Notes: generated from the letters alone by a model not told the origin. A stretch of 64,000 nt of DNA from Bacteroidota bacterium (GCA_023459355.1 JAEWUM010000003.1:67891-131890); one strand, 5' to 3'. Positions 9,697-19,101 are shown, counted from the stretch's first letter. Made by a program: numbers and translations.

Positions 9697-9765
9697 AGTT
9701 ACTAAATAATCAATTATCCGATATAAACAAACAATTCCTCCTGCACCAAAACTAACCACTGACCA

Positions 9766-11217
9766 CTAACCATTGACTACTAATTTAACTTCCTCCCTGT
9801 CATCAAAATGATGTTTCACTCCCTGGATAATTTGATAGTTTTCGTGGCCTTTGCCGGCAATCAGCACAACATCGCCCGGCTGTGCCAGGGCACAAGCCGT
9901 TTTGATGGCTTCGCGGCGGTCGACAATGGTCAGGGCTTTAGTTCGTTGCACGGCATCCAATCCGTCAGTCATATCCTTCAGTATTTCCTGCGGATCTTCA
10001 AACCTTGGGTTATCTGAAGTCAGAATGGCTTTCCAGCTACCATCTACTGCTTCTCTTGCCATCATAGGTCGTTTTCCTTTGTCCCTGTTGCCGCCGCAAC
10101 CCACCACAGTAATCAATCTGCCACTTCCCTGTAAAATCTGGTTGATGGTAGAAATCACATTATTCAGGGCATCAGGCGTATGCGCATAATCCACAATAGC
10201 TGTAAATCCTGAAGGCGCATGCAGGGTTTCAAACCGGCCGGAGACCGATTTCAACGAACTGATAATCCTCAGTGTTTCCATTTCATCAGCTCCCAATAAT
10301 ACGGCGGCACCATATACAGCCGACAGATTACTGGCATTGAATTTCCCGATGAACGACACATTCACTTCTTTGTCGTTCATATCCAGCAACATTCCTTCAA
10401 AGCTGTGTTCCAGTATTTTTGTTTTAAAATCCGCTAGTCCACGCAGCGAATAAGTATATTTTTTCGCTTTCGTATTTTGCAGCATCACCATCCCGTTTTT
10501 ATCATCCGCATTTGTCAACGCGAAACTATCTTCGGGCAGCAAATCAAAGAATTTCTTTTTCGCTTTAAGGTAATTTTCGAAAGTCAGGTGATAATCGATG
10601 TGATCACGCGTCAGGTTGGTGAAAACTCCCCCATCGAATTTGAGTCCGGCGACACGTCCCTGTTCCACCGAGTGCGAACTTACTTCCATAAAAGCATAAG
10701 TACAACCTGCTTCCACCATCTGATGCAACAAGGCGTTCAGACTCAGCGCATCAGGCGTGGTATGTGTAGCTTCAACTTCCAAATCATCAACATAATTACA
10801 AACCGTCGACAACAGGCCTGTTTTATTTCCAAGTTCCCTGAATAGCTTGTACAATAAGGTCGCGATGGTCGTTTTTCCATTGGTACCGGTGACACCCACC
10901 AGCGTTAATTTTGACGAAGGATAGCCATACCATGCCGAAGCCAGAAAGCCCAGCGCTTCAGCGCTGTTGGCAACCCGAACGTAAGCTACTTTGTTGACGG
11001 TCTGTTCCGGCATTTGCTCGCAAACAACCGCAACAGCTCCTTTTTCAATGGCAGCAGCAATAAAATCATGACCATCAACAGCCGTTCCCCTGGTGGCAAC
11101 GAACAAGTATCCCGGAGCAACTTTTCGCGAGTCGAACTCAATTCCGGTAATCTCCGGCTCCTGATTTCCGACAGAGGCAAGCACCTTAATATCCAGCAGC
11201 AGTTCTTTTAACAACAT
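9766..11217 (-). CDS. murE: UDP-MurNAc-tripeptide synthetase MurE
   Basis: MurE adds the third residue of the stem peptide. The 483-residue product has the ATP loop GVTGTNGKTTIATLL near residue 110, the substrate motif TTPDAL, and DYAHTPDALNNV. The specificity motif reads DNPR (in LTSDNPRFEDP), the form found in meso-diaminopimelate-adding enzymes, so the peptidoglycan is predicted to be meso-DAP type. MurF, which normally follows, is not in the cluster, as is usual in Bacteroidetes. Confidence 0.97.
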   Translation of the reverse strand: MLLKELLLDIKVLASVGNQEPEITGIEFDSRKVAPGYLFVATRGTAVDGHDFIAAAIEKGAVAVVCEQMPEQTVNKVAYVRVANSAEALGFLASAWYGYPSSKLTLVGVTGTNGKTTIATLLYKLFRELGNKTGLLSTVCNYVDDLEVEATHTTPDALSLNALLHQMVEAGCTYAFMEVSSHSVEQGRVAGLKFDGGVFTNLTRDHIDYHLTFENYLKAKKKFFDLLPEDSFALTNADDKNGMVMLQNTKAKKYTYSLRGLADFKTKILEHSFEGMLLDMNDKEVNVSFIGKFNASNLSAVYGAAVLLGADEMETLRIISSLKSVSGRFETLHAPSGFTAIVDYAHTPDALNNVISTINQILQGSGRLITVVGCGGNRDKGKRPMMAREAVDGSWKAILTSDNPRFEDPQEILKDMTDGLDAVQRTKALTIVDRREAIKTACALAQPGDVVLIAGKGHENYQIIQGVKHHFDDREEVKLVVNG

Positions 11218-11237
11218 AATGGTTCTTTTTTGCTATT

Positions 11238-13379
11238 CTACTGTAATTCTAATTCTATTATACTACCTTCCTTCAGCAAGGTACCCGGTTTCAGACTTTG
11301 TGCAACGACTTTTCCCCGGCCTTTCACCCTGACATCCAGTCCCAACGTTCCCAGCATATAAAAAGCGTCTTTGACACCCATACCGGACACATCCGGCACC
11401 AATCCTTTCTGAATTTTATACGTATCCAACGACAGGAGATTACCTTCATTTGGAGTTTGTTTTACCCATCCGCGAAATTCCGGGTTGTCGACCGGTATCG
11501 CCAGTTCTTCTATCACTTTTTTTAACGCAAAAGAATTTCCGCTTTTCACTTCAGGCACATAAGGATGCTTTATAACGGAATCATTTGCAATCCTGTCCGG
11601 CGACCAACTTGACTTCAACAGCATGGTACGCTCCGCCACCTTCTTAAAAATACTACCTGCCATCCGGCCGCCCGAAGGGGCTCCTTCCGGAGCAGTCAGC
11701 ACTACGATTGCCGAATACTTTGGATTATCAGCTGGAAAATAACCACAAAATGAAACATTATGACGCGTCTGACCAGCCCTGTATCCAAGTCCACCCTGCG
11801 ATATTTGCGCTGTTCCTGTTTTACCGGCAATTATTACAATCTTAGATTGAGCTGTTTTCGCCGTGGCGAATTTTCCATCCACCACCTCTTTCAGGGTTTG
11901 TTGCACCTCTTTCAGAGTTGTCGGTTTACAAATAGACTCCTTCAACACCTCCGTTTCGAACGCCTGTACCACCTCTTCATTCCTTTTGACAGTCTTCACA
12001 AACAATGGCTTCACCATCTTCCCATCATTAGCAATGGCATTGAAAAGTGTCAGGGTATAAATCGGCGGTATCTTGGTTTCATATCCAATGGAAATCCATG
12101 CGAGAGATGTCTTATACCACTCATTCTTATCTTTCTTCGGATGTTTGATCCAGGGCTTCGCAACCCCTTTCATCTGCAAAGGCAGCGAATCATTCAACCT
12201 GAGGTCATATAATTTCTCGATGTATTTCTCGGGTTTATCACCAAAAGATTTCATCACCATTTTCGAAGTTCCCACATTCGACGAAGCCTGGATTATTTCA
12301 TTGACATGCAGTTTATCATATCCTCCCCGGTGATGGTTATGGTCTTTCATCAAGCGGTTGGCAATCGGAAGAATACCCCCGTCAATATCAAAGACATCAT
12401 TGATTTTCACCTTCCCTTCATCCAGCACGGCGATCAGAGATGCAACTTTAAAAGTTGAACCAGGCTCCATCCTGTCGGTCAATGCGTGGTTTTTTCCTTC
12501 GTAATAACCATCCGATTTTTCATCATAATCCAGATTCACCATGGCTTTCACCTCACCGGTCTGCACTTCCATCACCACGATACAACCCGATTTCGCACCC
12601 AGTGCACCAATCGTATCCCGCAATGCTTTTTCAGCAATGTCCTGTATTTCAATGTCCAGCGTCGTATATACATCCAACCCGTCTACCGGCTCCACTTCAA
12701 CCGTTTCCAGGTACTTATTCGCCACTTTCTGGCGCGTTGAGACACCCGGGATTCCTAATAGTTGTTCATTGAAGGAACCCTCAATACCACTTCTCCCACC
12801 TTTCACCTCATCGGCATACACATCCCCAATCGTCCTTGATGCCAGTGAACCAAATGGCTTTACCCTCCGCACAAACTCCCGGGTAAATAATCCGCTGCGA
12901 TTCCTGCCAAGCCTGTAAAGAGGTAACTTTCTGAGATCTTTCAGTTGTGCATACGAAATTCTTTTGGGATAAAGCTGCAAATTCCCATTTTGCTCTCTGA
13001 ACGCTTTCAGCAATGTATTTCGGTATTGTACTTTGGTTTTATCTCCAAAAAACTTCGATAAAGCAAAAGACAGAGAATCCAGGTTTTCATAAAACAGTTT
13101 ACCTTCATCTTTATTCAGGGCCGGAACCCTCATATCCATGTAAACATAATAGGTAGGTATCGAACTGGCCAGCAACCGGCCGTCGGAAGCAAAGATATTT
13201 CCCCTTTTCGGCCGGACTGTGATATCACTGATCTTCTGCTTCTCAGCCAGTTTCATCCATTCATCTCTTTCAAAAAACTGGATTTGAACGATTTTATATA
13301 TCACCAACAAAAAGAGTATGGAAATAATAAAATATACTATTCCAAATCTTACGACGATATTTTTACGTTTATCCGGCAT
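11238..13379 (-). CDS. ftsI: Septal penicillin-binding protein (FtsI/PBP3 type) with PASTA domain
   Basis: This class B transpeptidase cross-links septal peptidoglycan together with FtsW. The 713-residue product has one N-terminal membrane segment (about 10-30), a dimerisation domain, and a transpeptidase domain with the active-site motifs STFK (in MEPGSTFKVASL), SSN (in QASSNVGTS) and KTG (in AGKTGTAQ). The last about 60 residues form a PASTA domain starting VPDVSGMGVKDAFYML, a feature absent from E. coli FtsI but common in Bacteroidetes. It lies between ftsL and murE. Confidence 0.96.
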   Translation of the reverse strand: MPDKRKNIVVRFGIVYFIISILFLLVIYKIVQIQFFERDEWMKLAEKQKISDITVRPKRGNIFASDGRLLASSIPTYYVYMDMRVPALNKDEGKLFYENLDSLSFALSKFFGDKTKVQYRNTLLKAFREQNGNLQLYPKRISYAQLKDLRKLPLYRLGRNRSGLFTREFVRRVKPFGSLASRTIGDVYADEVKGGRSGIEGSFNEQLLGIPGVSTRQKVANKYLETVEVEPVDGLDVYTTLDIEIQDIAEKALRDTIGALGAKSGCIVVMEVQTGEVKAMVNLDYDEKSDGYYEGKNHALTDRMEPGSTFKVASLIAVLDEGKVKINDVFDIDGGILPIANRLMKDHNHHRGGYDKLHVNEIIQASSNVGTSKMVMKSFGDKPEKYIEKLYDLRLNDSLPLQMKGVAKPWIKHPKKDKNEWYKTSLAWISIGYETKIPPIYTLTLFNAIANDGKMVKPLFVKTVKRNEEVVQAFETEVLKESICKPTTLKEVQQTLKEVVDGKFATAKTAQSKIVIIAGKTGTAQISQGGLGYRAGQTRHNVSFCGYFPADNPKYSAIVVLTAPEGAPSGGRMAGSIFKKVAERTMLLKSSWSPDRIANDSVIKHPYVPEVKSGNSFALKKVIEELAIPVDNPEFRGWVKQTPNEGNLLSLDTYKIQKGLVPDVSGMGVKDAFYMLGTLGLDVRVKGRGKVVAQSLKPGTLLKEGSIIELELQ

Positions 13380-13400
13380 ATCCTTAATTGTCTCCAGTCA

Positions 13401-13440
13401 GTCATTGCGAGGAGTTCACTAAGTGAACGACGTGGCAACC
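13401..13440 (+). repeat. GTCATTGCGAG repeat, TTCAC/GTGAA stem form
   Basis: One copy of the dispersed palindromic repeat lies in the gap between ftsL and ftsI. Its outer parts are GTCATTGCGAGGAG and CGACGTGGCAACC, and the inner palindrome is TTCACTAAGTGAA. Confidence 0.85.
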
Positions 13441-13475
13441 TCCTCTTCAATCATTTTTTGCTGATTACCTATTCT

Positions 13476-13850
13476 TTATTCTATAACAATCGGCGGGGTA
13501 CTACCCGGCTTCAACTGCATTCCCTTACTTTCCATCAACAGCAGGAGGTTCGACTGCCGGCTGATTTCCATCAACTCAGCCGAAATAGTCAACGACTCAT
13601 ATTTGGCATCCTGTATATTTTTCTTCAACATCACCATGTTGGCAATCTGCTTTTCACTGGCATAACGGTTGTCGATGTACCCGATACTCAGTACCACCAA
13701 CAAAATGATAAGCAAATACTGCCTTCTGATGAACTTTTTGGTCAGGATGTTTCCGTTGAGGATATCGCGCACACTACTTGAACGAAGATCCGATAAATCC
13801 TCACTCTGACGAATCCTTTCTGATATGTTTTTAAGAAACGACATACTCAA
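13476..13850 (-). CDS. ftsL: FtsL-like division protein
   Basis: The product is a 124-residue bitopic protein with one membrane segment at about 42-60 (YLLIILLVVLSIGYIDNRYA) and a periplasmic helical, coiled-coil-like region, as in FtsL/FtsB proteins of the divisome. Its start overlaps the rsmH stop by 4 bp. The sequence itself is poorly conserved; the call rests on size, topology and its fixed place between rsmH and ftsI. Confidence 0.85.
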   Translation of the reverse strand: MSMSFLKNISERIRQSEDLSDLRSSSVRDILNGNILTKKFIRRQYLLIILLVVLSIGYIDNRYASEKQIANMVMLKKNIQDAKYESLTISAELMEISRQSNLLLLMESKGMQLKPGSTPPIVIE

Positions 13851-14758
13851 TGATTCAACGTTGCAATTCTCAACTTGGCACTACGGGCTCTCGGATTAGC
13901 GGCAACTTCTTCATCTCCTGCAACAATCACCTTGTTATTGACCGCCTTCATGGGAGCGAGCACATTCCCAAAGAAGTCTTTCTCCAGTTTCCCCTCGAAA
14001 TTCCCGGAACGAATGAAGTTCTTCACCAACCGGTCTTCGAGAGAATGATAGGTAAGTACAACTAACCGTCCATCTTCACTCAGCACCTCCACACACTGTT
14101 TCAGCAGCGACTTAAGCACTTCCATTTCCCGGTTCACTTCAATGCGCAATGCCTGAAAAACCCGCGCCATATCTTTTTTTTCTTTCTCTCTTCCGAAGAA
14201 AGGTTTCAACACTTCAATAAACGAAAATATCCTGTCAAATTTATTGTCGGCACGGTAGTTAACGATGGTACGGGCAATTTTCCGGGCATTATGCAACTCG
14301 CCATAGAGGTAAAAAACGTCTGCTAACTGCTCCTCCGAATAGGTATTCAGCACTTTTGCAGCAGTCAGACCGGATTTTTTATTCATCCGCATATCCAGCT
14401 CTCCATCATAACGAAATGAGAACCCTCGTTCCGCCTCGTCAAAATGATGAAATGAAACACCCAAATCAGCTAATATCCCATCAACTTTCTCAATCCGATG
14501 AAATTGAAGGAAATTTTTCAGGTATTTAAAATTACTGTGTACGAAAATGAACCGCTCATCCTGAGGTATGTTCCCGAAAGCATCTTGATCCTGGTCAAAT
14601 CCAATCAATTTCCCGTTATTTCCCAAACGTTTCAGCATCTCCCGCGCATGCCCTCCTCCACCAAAAGTGCAGTCCACATAAACCCCGTCAGGTTTGATAT
14701 TCAACCCATCAATGGTTTCTGTGAGCAACGCAGGCACATGATAAACGGGCTCATCCAT
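13847..14758 (-). CDS. rsmH: 16S rRNA m4C1402 methyltransferase RsmH (MraW)
   Basis: RsmH methylates N4 of C1402 in 16S rRNA using S-adenosylmethionine. The 303-residue protein shows YHVPALLTETIDGL at the start, the SAM motif VDCTFGGGGHAREML near residue 30, DLGVSFHHFDEAERGFSFR, and the C-terminal YHSLEDRLVKNF and ANPRARSAKLRIA. It follows mraZ with a 10-bp gap. Confidence 0.97.
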   Translation of the reverse strand: MDEPVYHVPALLTETIDGLNIKPDGVYVDCTFGGGGHAREMLKRLGNNGKLIGFDQDQDAFGNIPQDERFIFVHSNFKYLKNFLQFHRIEKVDGILADLGVSFHHFDEAERGFSFRYDGELDMRMNKKSGLTAAKVLNTYSEEQLADVFYLYGELHNARKIARTIVNYRADNKFDRIFSFIEVLKPFFGREKEKKDMARVFQALRIEVNREMEVLKSLLKQCVEVLSEDGRLVVLTYHSLEDRLVKNFIRSGNFEGKLEKDFFGNVLAPMKAVNNKVIVAGDEEVAANPRARSAKLRIATLNH

Positions 14759-14768
14759 AAGGCATATC

Positions 14769-15221
14769 TTACTTTTTCATCATTTTTTCTTTCAGCAATG
14801 CCGCAAAATCAGGCGCAGCGAGTCTTGATTGCTCAAATTTGACCTTACTCCAAACGGCAAACCGGTCAATCATGCCGACGAAAAGCACTTCTGCATTTTC
14901 CGCAGCAATAGTTTGCAGGTGTTTTTTTTGTATCAGCACGCGACCCTGACTGTCAATATCCAGCCATTCAGCCTCAGAAACAAACTGCATGAGCAACAAC
15001 TGATCGACAGGATTCCACTCATCAAGTCTCGACTTAAACTCCTCAACTTTCTCATTCCATACCGGAACCGGATAAATGATCAGACAGTCATTTTCAGCAT
15101 CCTTTCGCATCACAACACGCTCTCTTTCCAATTCAGGAAGAATCTTACGATATACGGAGGGGATGAAAATTCGTCCCTTCACATCCGCTTTAGCTTCGTA
15201 TTTCCCGATAAATGTTGACAT
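14769..15221 (-). CDS. mraZ: Transcriptional regulator MraZ
   Basis: MraZ is an AbrB-fold DNA-binding protein that controls its own dcw operon. With the start at 15221 it has 150 residues, beginning MSTFIGKYEAKADVKGRIFIP, which carries the family's DxKGR motif; a second SEDS-like repeat (AEWLDIDSQGRVLIQ) follows in the C-terminal half. A Met four codons upstream (15233) is an alternative start. Its likely operator lies 54 to 68 bp upstream. Confidence 0.93.
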   Translation of the reverse strand: MSTFIGKYEAKADVKGRIFIPSVYRKILPELERERVVMRKDAENDCLIIYPVPVWNEKVEEFKSRLDEWNPVDQLLLMQFVSEAEWLDIDSQGRVLIQKKHLQTIAAENAEVLFVGMIDRFAVWSKVKFEQSRLAAPDFAALLKEKMMKK

Positions 15222-15274
15222 ATATTTACGCATGTTAATTTGCAACGGTAAAAGTATAAAAACTATTTTAAATT

Positions 15275-15289
15275 CCCCACATTTCCCCA
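15275..15289 (-). promoter_or_regulatory. MraZ operator boxes
   Basis: Read on the minus strand, two TGGGG words lie exactly 10 bp apart, separated by AAATG. Known MraZ operators are TGGGN direct repeats with 5-bp spacers, so position and spacing match; only two boxes are clear. A TATACTTT element, close to the Bacteroidetes TAnnTTTG -7 box, lies downstream at about 15253-15260. Confidence 0.6.
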
Positions 15290-15492
15290 CAAAAACTTAT
15301 CAACAAGTTTTAAAGTGTTAAATCTTGCTTTTCAAGAGATTATAAACAAAATTTAAACAAGCAAATCAAAGAACACCAACAAGACTAAACTCTTAATAAA
15401 CAGAAATTTACGAATACCAATAAAAACACAGGGGTTAAATAGACATAAAAGTGGGGGATAGACACAAACATACAACTCACATATATTTTTAC

Positions 15493-15500
15493 TATTTTTG
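15493..15500 (+). promoter_or_regulatory. Bacteroidetes -7 element (TATTTTTG) for the acyltransferase gene
   Basis: TATTTTTG fits the TAnnTTTG consensus and lies 13 bp before the start codon at 15514. No clear -33 TTTG is present, so support is from the -7 element and position only. Confidence 0.4.
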
Positions 15501-15513
15501 CTTCGCAGAAAAA

Positions 15514-16341
15514 ATGACCAATATGACCAAACAGAAAATAGTCAAGATAGACGTTGCCAAGGTAATTAAAACCAGAGCGCCTCATGCAAAAGTTCCAAAA
15601 TTCATTGTGAACTACCTGAAAAAGATTGTACATCAGGATGAAATAAACGAGTTTTTTGAGAAGAATCCGGATCTGAAGAATTTAGACTTCGTTGAAGCCG
15701 GGCTGAAATTCCTGGGGGTCACTACTTCGATTTACGGTAAAGAGAACCTGCCACCCAAGGATGGTAAATACATATTTGCCAGCAATCATCCGCTGGGCGG
15801 ACTCGACGGGATGACAACCGGCTACCTGATTGGTAAGGAATACGACGGAAAGGTAAGATTTTTCTCCAACGACTTGCTTGCCAATCTGCACCCGATGAAG
15901 GAAATGTTTGTTCCTGTCAATAAGTTCGGAGCCCAATCGAAAAGCCACGCCGAAATGATGCATGAATTATACAGCTCCGACAACCATCTGGTTACCTATC
16001 CTGCTGGTATGTGTTCGCGCAAAACAAAAGGAGAAATCTGCGACCTGGAATGGAAGAAAAACTTCATCACCAAAGCCATTCAGTACCAACGGGATGTAGT
16101 ACCTATTTATTTCGAAGGAAGAAACTCGAACTTCTTCTATAACCTGGCGAATCTGCGTAAATTTCTGAAGATAAAATTTAACATCGAGATGATGTACCTG
16201 GCAGATGAGATGTTCAAACAAAAAGGAAAACATTTCACCATCAAAATCGGAGAAAGAATACCCTGGCAGACATTCGACAAGTCAAAAACGCAAGCGCAAT
16301 GGGCAGAATGGGTGAAAGAGAAAGTTTATGCGCTGAAGTGA
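15514..16341 (+). CDS. Glycerol acyltransferase-like protein (PlsC/hemolysin-type)
   Basis: The 275-residue product belongs to the lysophospholipid/ornithine-lipid acyltransferase group: it has the HX4D-type motif as NHPLGGLDG (residues near 83-91) and a second block VPVNKFGAQSK, then TYPAGMCSRKTKGE. It probably acylates a membrane lipid intermediate from an acyl carrier at the inner membrane, but the substrate cannot be told from the sequence. The start at 15514 follows a -7 promoter element; a Met three codons later (15523) is possible. It converges with rimM with no gap. Confidence 0.85.
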   Translation: MTNMTKQKIVKIDVAKVIKTRAPHAKVPKFIVNYLKKIVHQDEINEFFEKNPDLKNLDFVEAGLKFLGVTTSIYGKENLPPKDGKYIFASNHPLGGLDGMTTGYLIGKEYDGKVRFFSNDLLANLHPMKEMFVPVNKFGAQSKSHAEMMHELYSSDNHLVTYPAGMCSRKTKGEICDLEWKKNFITKAIQYQRDVVPIYFEGRNSNFFYNLANLRKFLKIKFNIEMMYLADEMFKQKGKHFTIKIGERIPWQTFDKSKTQAQWAEWVKEKVYALK

Positions 16342-16860
16342 TTATAAGTCGAGGAGCCCTTCGGGAAGTTCAACCACGATGATTTTATTCTCGTGGTCGA
16401 TTTCTTTTATATACTCTTCGCTGACTGGTATCAGCAATTCATCATCATCTTTTTGAATCACAAACAAGGCATTGTCGGTAGTACGATCAATTTCACTAAT
16501 CACGCCAATCGCACCTTGTTCTTTTTCTTCAAGCTGAAAGCCAACGAAATAGTCCAACTCAATTTCAGCATCATCCACAACCTCCAAAAACTCTTTCAGG
16601 ATGTAAATCTGCAATCCTGAAAATGCACGGGCATCCTCTTCACTATTTAACCCATCCAATCGCAAAATACCGGTCGAGGCAGTCTTCAAACGATACTCAG
16701 CAACCACAAACGGGACAAAAATCCCCTCCAGCTCAAAAACAAAGAACGGCAATTCTTCGAGTTCAAAAACGTCGGTTGTGAATCCAAACGACATTTCTCC
16801 ATGGATTCCGTGAGGTTTATTGATTTGTCCGATTGGGAAGAGTTGGCTTTTGTTTATCAT
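16342..16860 (-). CDS. rimM: Ribosome maturation factor RimM
   Basis: RimM helps assemble the head of the 30S subunit through ribosomal protein S19. The 172-residue protein starts MINKSQLFPIGQINKPHGIHGE, the family's N-terminal motif, and has a C-terminal PRC barrel with ELDYFVGFQL and VIQKDDDELLIPVSEEYI. The start at 16860 is chosen because the sequence just upstream is a dispersed repeat that begins right next to the start codon. Confidence 0.95.
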   Translation of the reverse strand: MINKSQLFPIGQINKPHGIHGEMSFGFTTDVFELEELPFFVFELEGIFVPFVVAEYRLKTASTGILRLDGLNSEEDARAFSGLQIYILKEFLEVVDDAEIELDYFVGFQLEEKEQGAIGVISEIDRTTDNALFVIQKDDDELLIPVSEEYIKEIDHENKIIVVELPEGLLDL

Positions 16861-16967
16861 ATCACTGAAGTTGTTTGTTAGAATCAAGTTTGGGAATCAA
16901 GTTATAGTATATGTTGGTGCATGCTATCACTAAAGTTGCCGGTGGAAATCAAGTTTATAAATAAAGT
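16861..16967 (+). repeat. Two TCACTGAAGTT/AATCAAGTT repeat units upstream of rimM
   Basis: Unit 1 (16861-16903) reads ATCACTGAAGTT, then 9 bp, AATCAAGTT, 4 bp, AATCAAGTT. Unit 2 (16926-16967) is a degenerate copy with ATCACTAAAGTT and AATCAAGTT. The same unit occurs many times, in both orientations, at 56616-56906 and 58347-58665. Confidence 0.8.
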
Positions 16968-17029
16968 TTCAGATCTGATAACTAACAACATTATAAAGAC
17001 ATGCAAAAGTAACAAAATATGGTTATAAA

Positions 17030-17066
17030 CAAAAAAGCCACACATTAAATAAAAATGCATGGCTTT
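17030..17066 (-). terminator. Rho-independent terminator of the outer-membrane barrel gene
   Basis: On the minus strand a stem AGCCA..CATT / AATG..TGGCT is followed by a run of six T (A-run at 17030-17036 on the plus strand). It lies 22 bp after the stop codon of the gene at 17089-17721. Confidence 0.65.
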
Positions 17067-17088
17067 CTCGATAAATAATGAATGATAT

Positions 17089-17721
17089 TTAAAACATAAA
17101 AACCAGCGTTGCTGTCAGTTGGTTTCTTTTCAGGTCGATATTTTCGCGGTTATTCAAATCAACCAAGCCCCAGTTATACCCAACCCTGAGCTGCACATTG
17201 TTGTATTGAGCTCCGGCTCCCAGGCCAAGTTGCAAGTCAAAACGATTCACATCATACACACCATCGTCGTCCGTGTCAGTTTTGTAACGATCATAGGTTG
17301 TCTTAATCTCAGAACTGCCGATGTTGGTTATGTTGATGGTTTGCTGCGATATTCCGAAATTAAGATTGGGACCCGCAAACGCAAACAAGTTCAGGACATT
17401 GTCAACCGGGAAACTCAGCTGTAACTGCAATGGTAAATCAATCAGATGCGCATTGTAGTGATTTGTTCCCGAAATTGCACCATCAAAAGTCGACATCAGA
17501 TAACTATAAATTACCCCATACCTGAAATCCACATGCGTAAAAAGCTCCGTTTCCGAAACCGGTCCAATCCGGATGCCACTCACCTGTGCCGGAAAAATTG
17601 CGGTTGCCCCGTTGGTTTCTTCAGTTACATTAATATATCCTGCCTCAACACCAATTTTTTGAGATGAAAGACTTACTGCTGTAAAAAACAGCAGGATAAA
17701 AATTAATAGTTTAGTTTTCAT
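17089..17721 (-). CDS. Outer-membrane beta-barrel protein (porin-like, PorT/OmpA-barrel type)
   Basis: The 210-residue product has a signal peptide (MKTKLLIFILLFFTAVSLSSQ) and alternating aromatic/hydrophobic strands such as LPLQLQLSFPVDNVLNLFAFAGPNL, and ends in the aromatic residue of LTATLVFMF, as outer-membrane barrels do. One loop, DTDDDGVYDVNRFD, looks like a calcium-binding Asp-rich loop. The role is unknown; it stands alone with its own terminator. Confidence 0.8.
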   Translation of the reverse strand: MKTKLLIFILLFFTAVSLSSQKIGVEAGYINVTEETNGATAIFPAQVSGIRIGPVSETELFTHVDFRYGVIYSYLMSTFDGAISGTNHYNAHLIDLPLQLQLSFPVDNVLNLFAFAGPNLNFGISQQTINITNIGSSEIKTTYDRYKTDTDDDGVYDVNRFDLQLGLGAGAQYNNVQLRVGYNWGLVDLNNRENIDLKRNQLTATLVFMF

Positions 17722-17882
17722 TTCTTTATAAGTTTAATGTTATAAATAATATACGCTTAATCCATGCAATAAAGGATTACTGCAAAGATATAACTTAAAA
17801 ATACAGGTCAATGTTTTATTTTTAGCTTTATTTTACAATTCTAACTTCTTTAAAAGAAATCATCAAAATAAAAACAAAGTCT

Positions 17883-17890
17883 TATCTTTG
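17883..17890 (+). promoter_or_regulatory. -7 element (TATCTTTG) for the DUF4861 gene
   Basis: TATCTTTG fits the Bacteroidetes TAnnTTTG consensus 29 bp before the start codon at 17920. A -33 element is not clear. Confidence 0.45.
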
Positions 17891-17919
17891 TATGCATTTC
17901 TGATTAAACACAAAAGGTT

Positions 17920-19101
17920 ATGAAAGCATTTATCATCTTCGCCTTCACGTTTTTATGTATGTTCTCCACATCGGGAATTAACATTGAAATCACCAACCCA
18001 AATCAAGCAGACATAAAAGATGCTCCGGTTGTAGTAAAGTTAGATCACTTCAAAAAAATCGGACTGACAAAACGCGACCGGCTGGCTGTTTATATTGACG
18101 GCAAGCAGGTTAGCAGTCAACTCGACGATCTCAACAACGACAGCATACCTGACGAACTGGTATTCCTGACCGACCTGAAAGCCGGAGAAAAAAAGAAGGT
18201 TCAACTTCGAAGTATATCTGATAAAAAACGTGTAAAATTTCCGGCAGAGGTGTATGCAAGTTTGATTTTGAAAGAAGCCGACGGTAGCCATACCAACATC
18301 CGCGAAATATCATCGGCAAAAAATGACATGTACAACAAGCTGCACCACCATGGGGTGGCTTTTGAATCTGCCTTGATGGCTTATCGCATCTATTTCGACA
18401 ACAAAAGCACCATCGATGTATATGGAAAGAAGCAATATCAGTTGGAGCTGGCCGACACCAAATGGTATCCGACGGACGAGCAGCTTGCTGCCGGTTATGG
18501 CGACGACATCCTGCTTGTCTCGGGATGGGTAGGCGTGGGCACTGTCAAAGGCTTTGAAAAAGATAAAGCAACGCATATCAACAGGTTCGATCTAAGAACA
18601 CACCGCATCGTAGCTTCCGGAAACATTCGCACAGTGGTGGAAAGCGATGTAAAAGGGTGGGAGTATGAAGGCAAGAAAGCCGACATGACTGTCCGCTATA
18701 TCCTCTACGCCCGTCACCGCGACGTGATTGCCGAAATAACTACTTCCGCAGATATTGAGCAATTAGCAACCGGCGTGCAACAAATCGGCGGTGGCGCTTG
18801 TTTCCAAAGCAACCAGCTTGTAGGTTCGTGGGGCAGCTGGCATCCGCAACCCGACACCCTGAAATACGCCAAAGAAACTGTCGGTCTGGGTCTGTACATG
18901 CCCAAAGAATTTCAGGGAAAACAAATCATGGAGGGCGTAAATAACCTGATTGTTTTTCCACAGAAAAAAGAAACAACCACCCGGTTCTACTTTACAGTTA
19001 TTGCTGCAAAAGAAGAACAAAACGACATCAAAACGGCTGAGGATTTTTTCAAATACCTGAATAATTGGCGGAGAGGTTTAAATCCAGTAATCGTCGAATG
19101 A
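17920..19101 (+). CDS. DUF4861 family secreted protein
   Basis: The 393-residue product has a signal peptide (MKAFIIFAFTFLCMFSTSGI) and matches the DUF4861 family from its start IEITNPNQADIKDAPVVV through GVAFESALMAYRIYFDNKSTIDVYG and IDVYGKKQYQLELADTKWYP. DUF4861 proteins are commonly found with pectin or uronate genes in Bacteroidetes, but no such gene is adjacent here. A short DLNNDSIPDE stretch resembles a calcium-binding loop. Activity is unknown. It converges with the gene at 19105 with a 3-bp gap. Confidence 0.8.
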   Translation: MKAFIIFAFTFLCMFSTSGINIEITNPNQADIKDAPVVVKLDHFKKIGLTKRDRLAVYIDGKQVSSQLDDLNNDSIPDELVFLTDLKAGEKKKVQLRSISDKKRVKFPAEVYASLILKEADGSHTNIREISSAKNDMYNKLHHHGVAFESALMAYRIYFDNKSTIDVYGKKQYQLELADTKWYPTDEQLAAGYGDDILLVSGWVGVGTVKGFEKDKATHINRFDLRTHRIVASGNIRTVVESDVKGWEYEGKKADMTVRYILYARHRDVIAEITTSADIEQLATGVQQIGGGACFQSNQLVGSWGSWHPQPDTLKYAKETVGLGLYMPKEFQGKQIMEGVNNLIVFPQKKETTTRFYFTVIAAKEEQNDIKTAEDFFKYLNNWRRGLNPVIVE

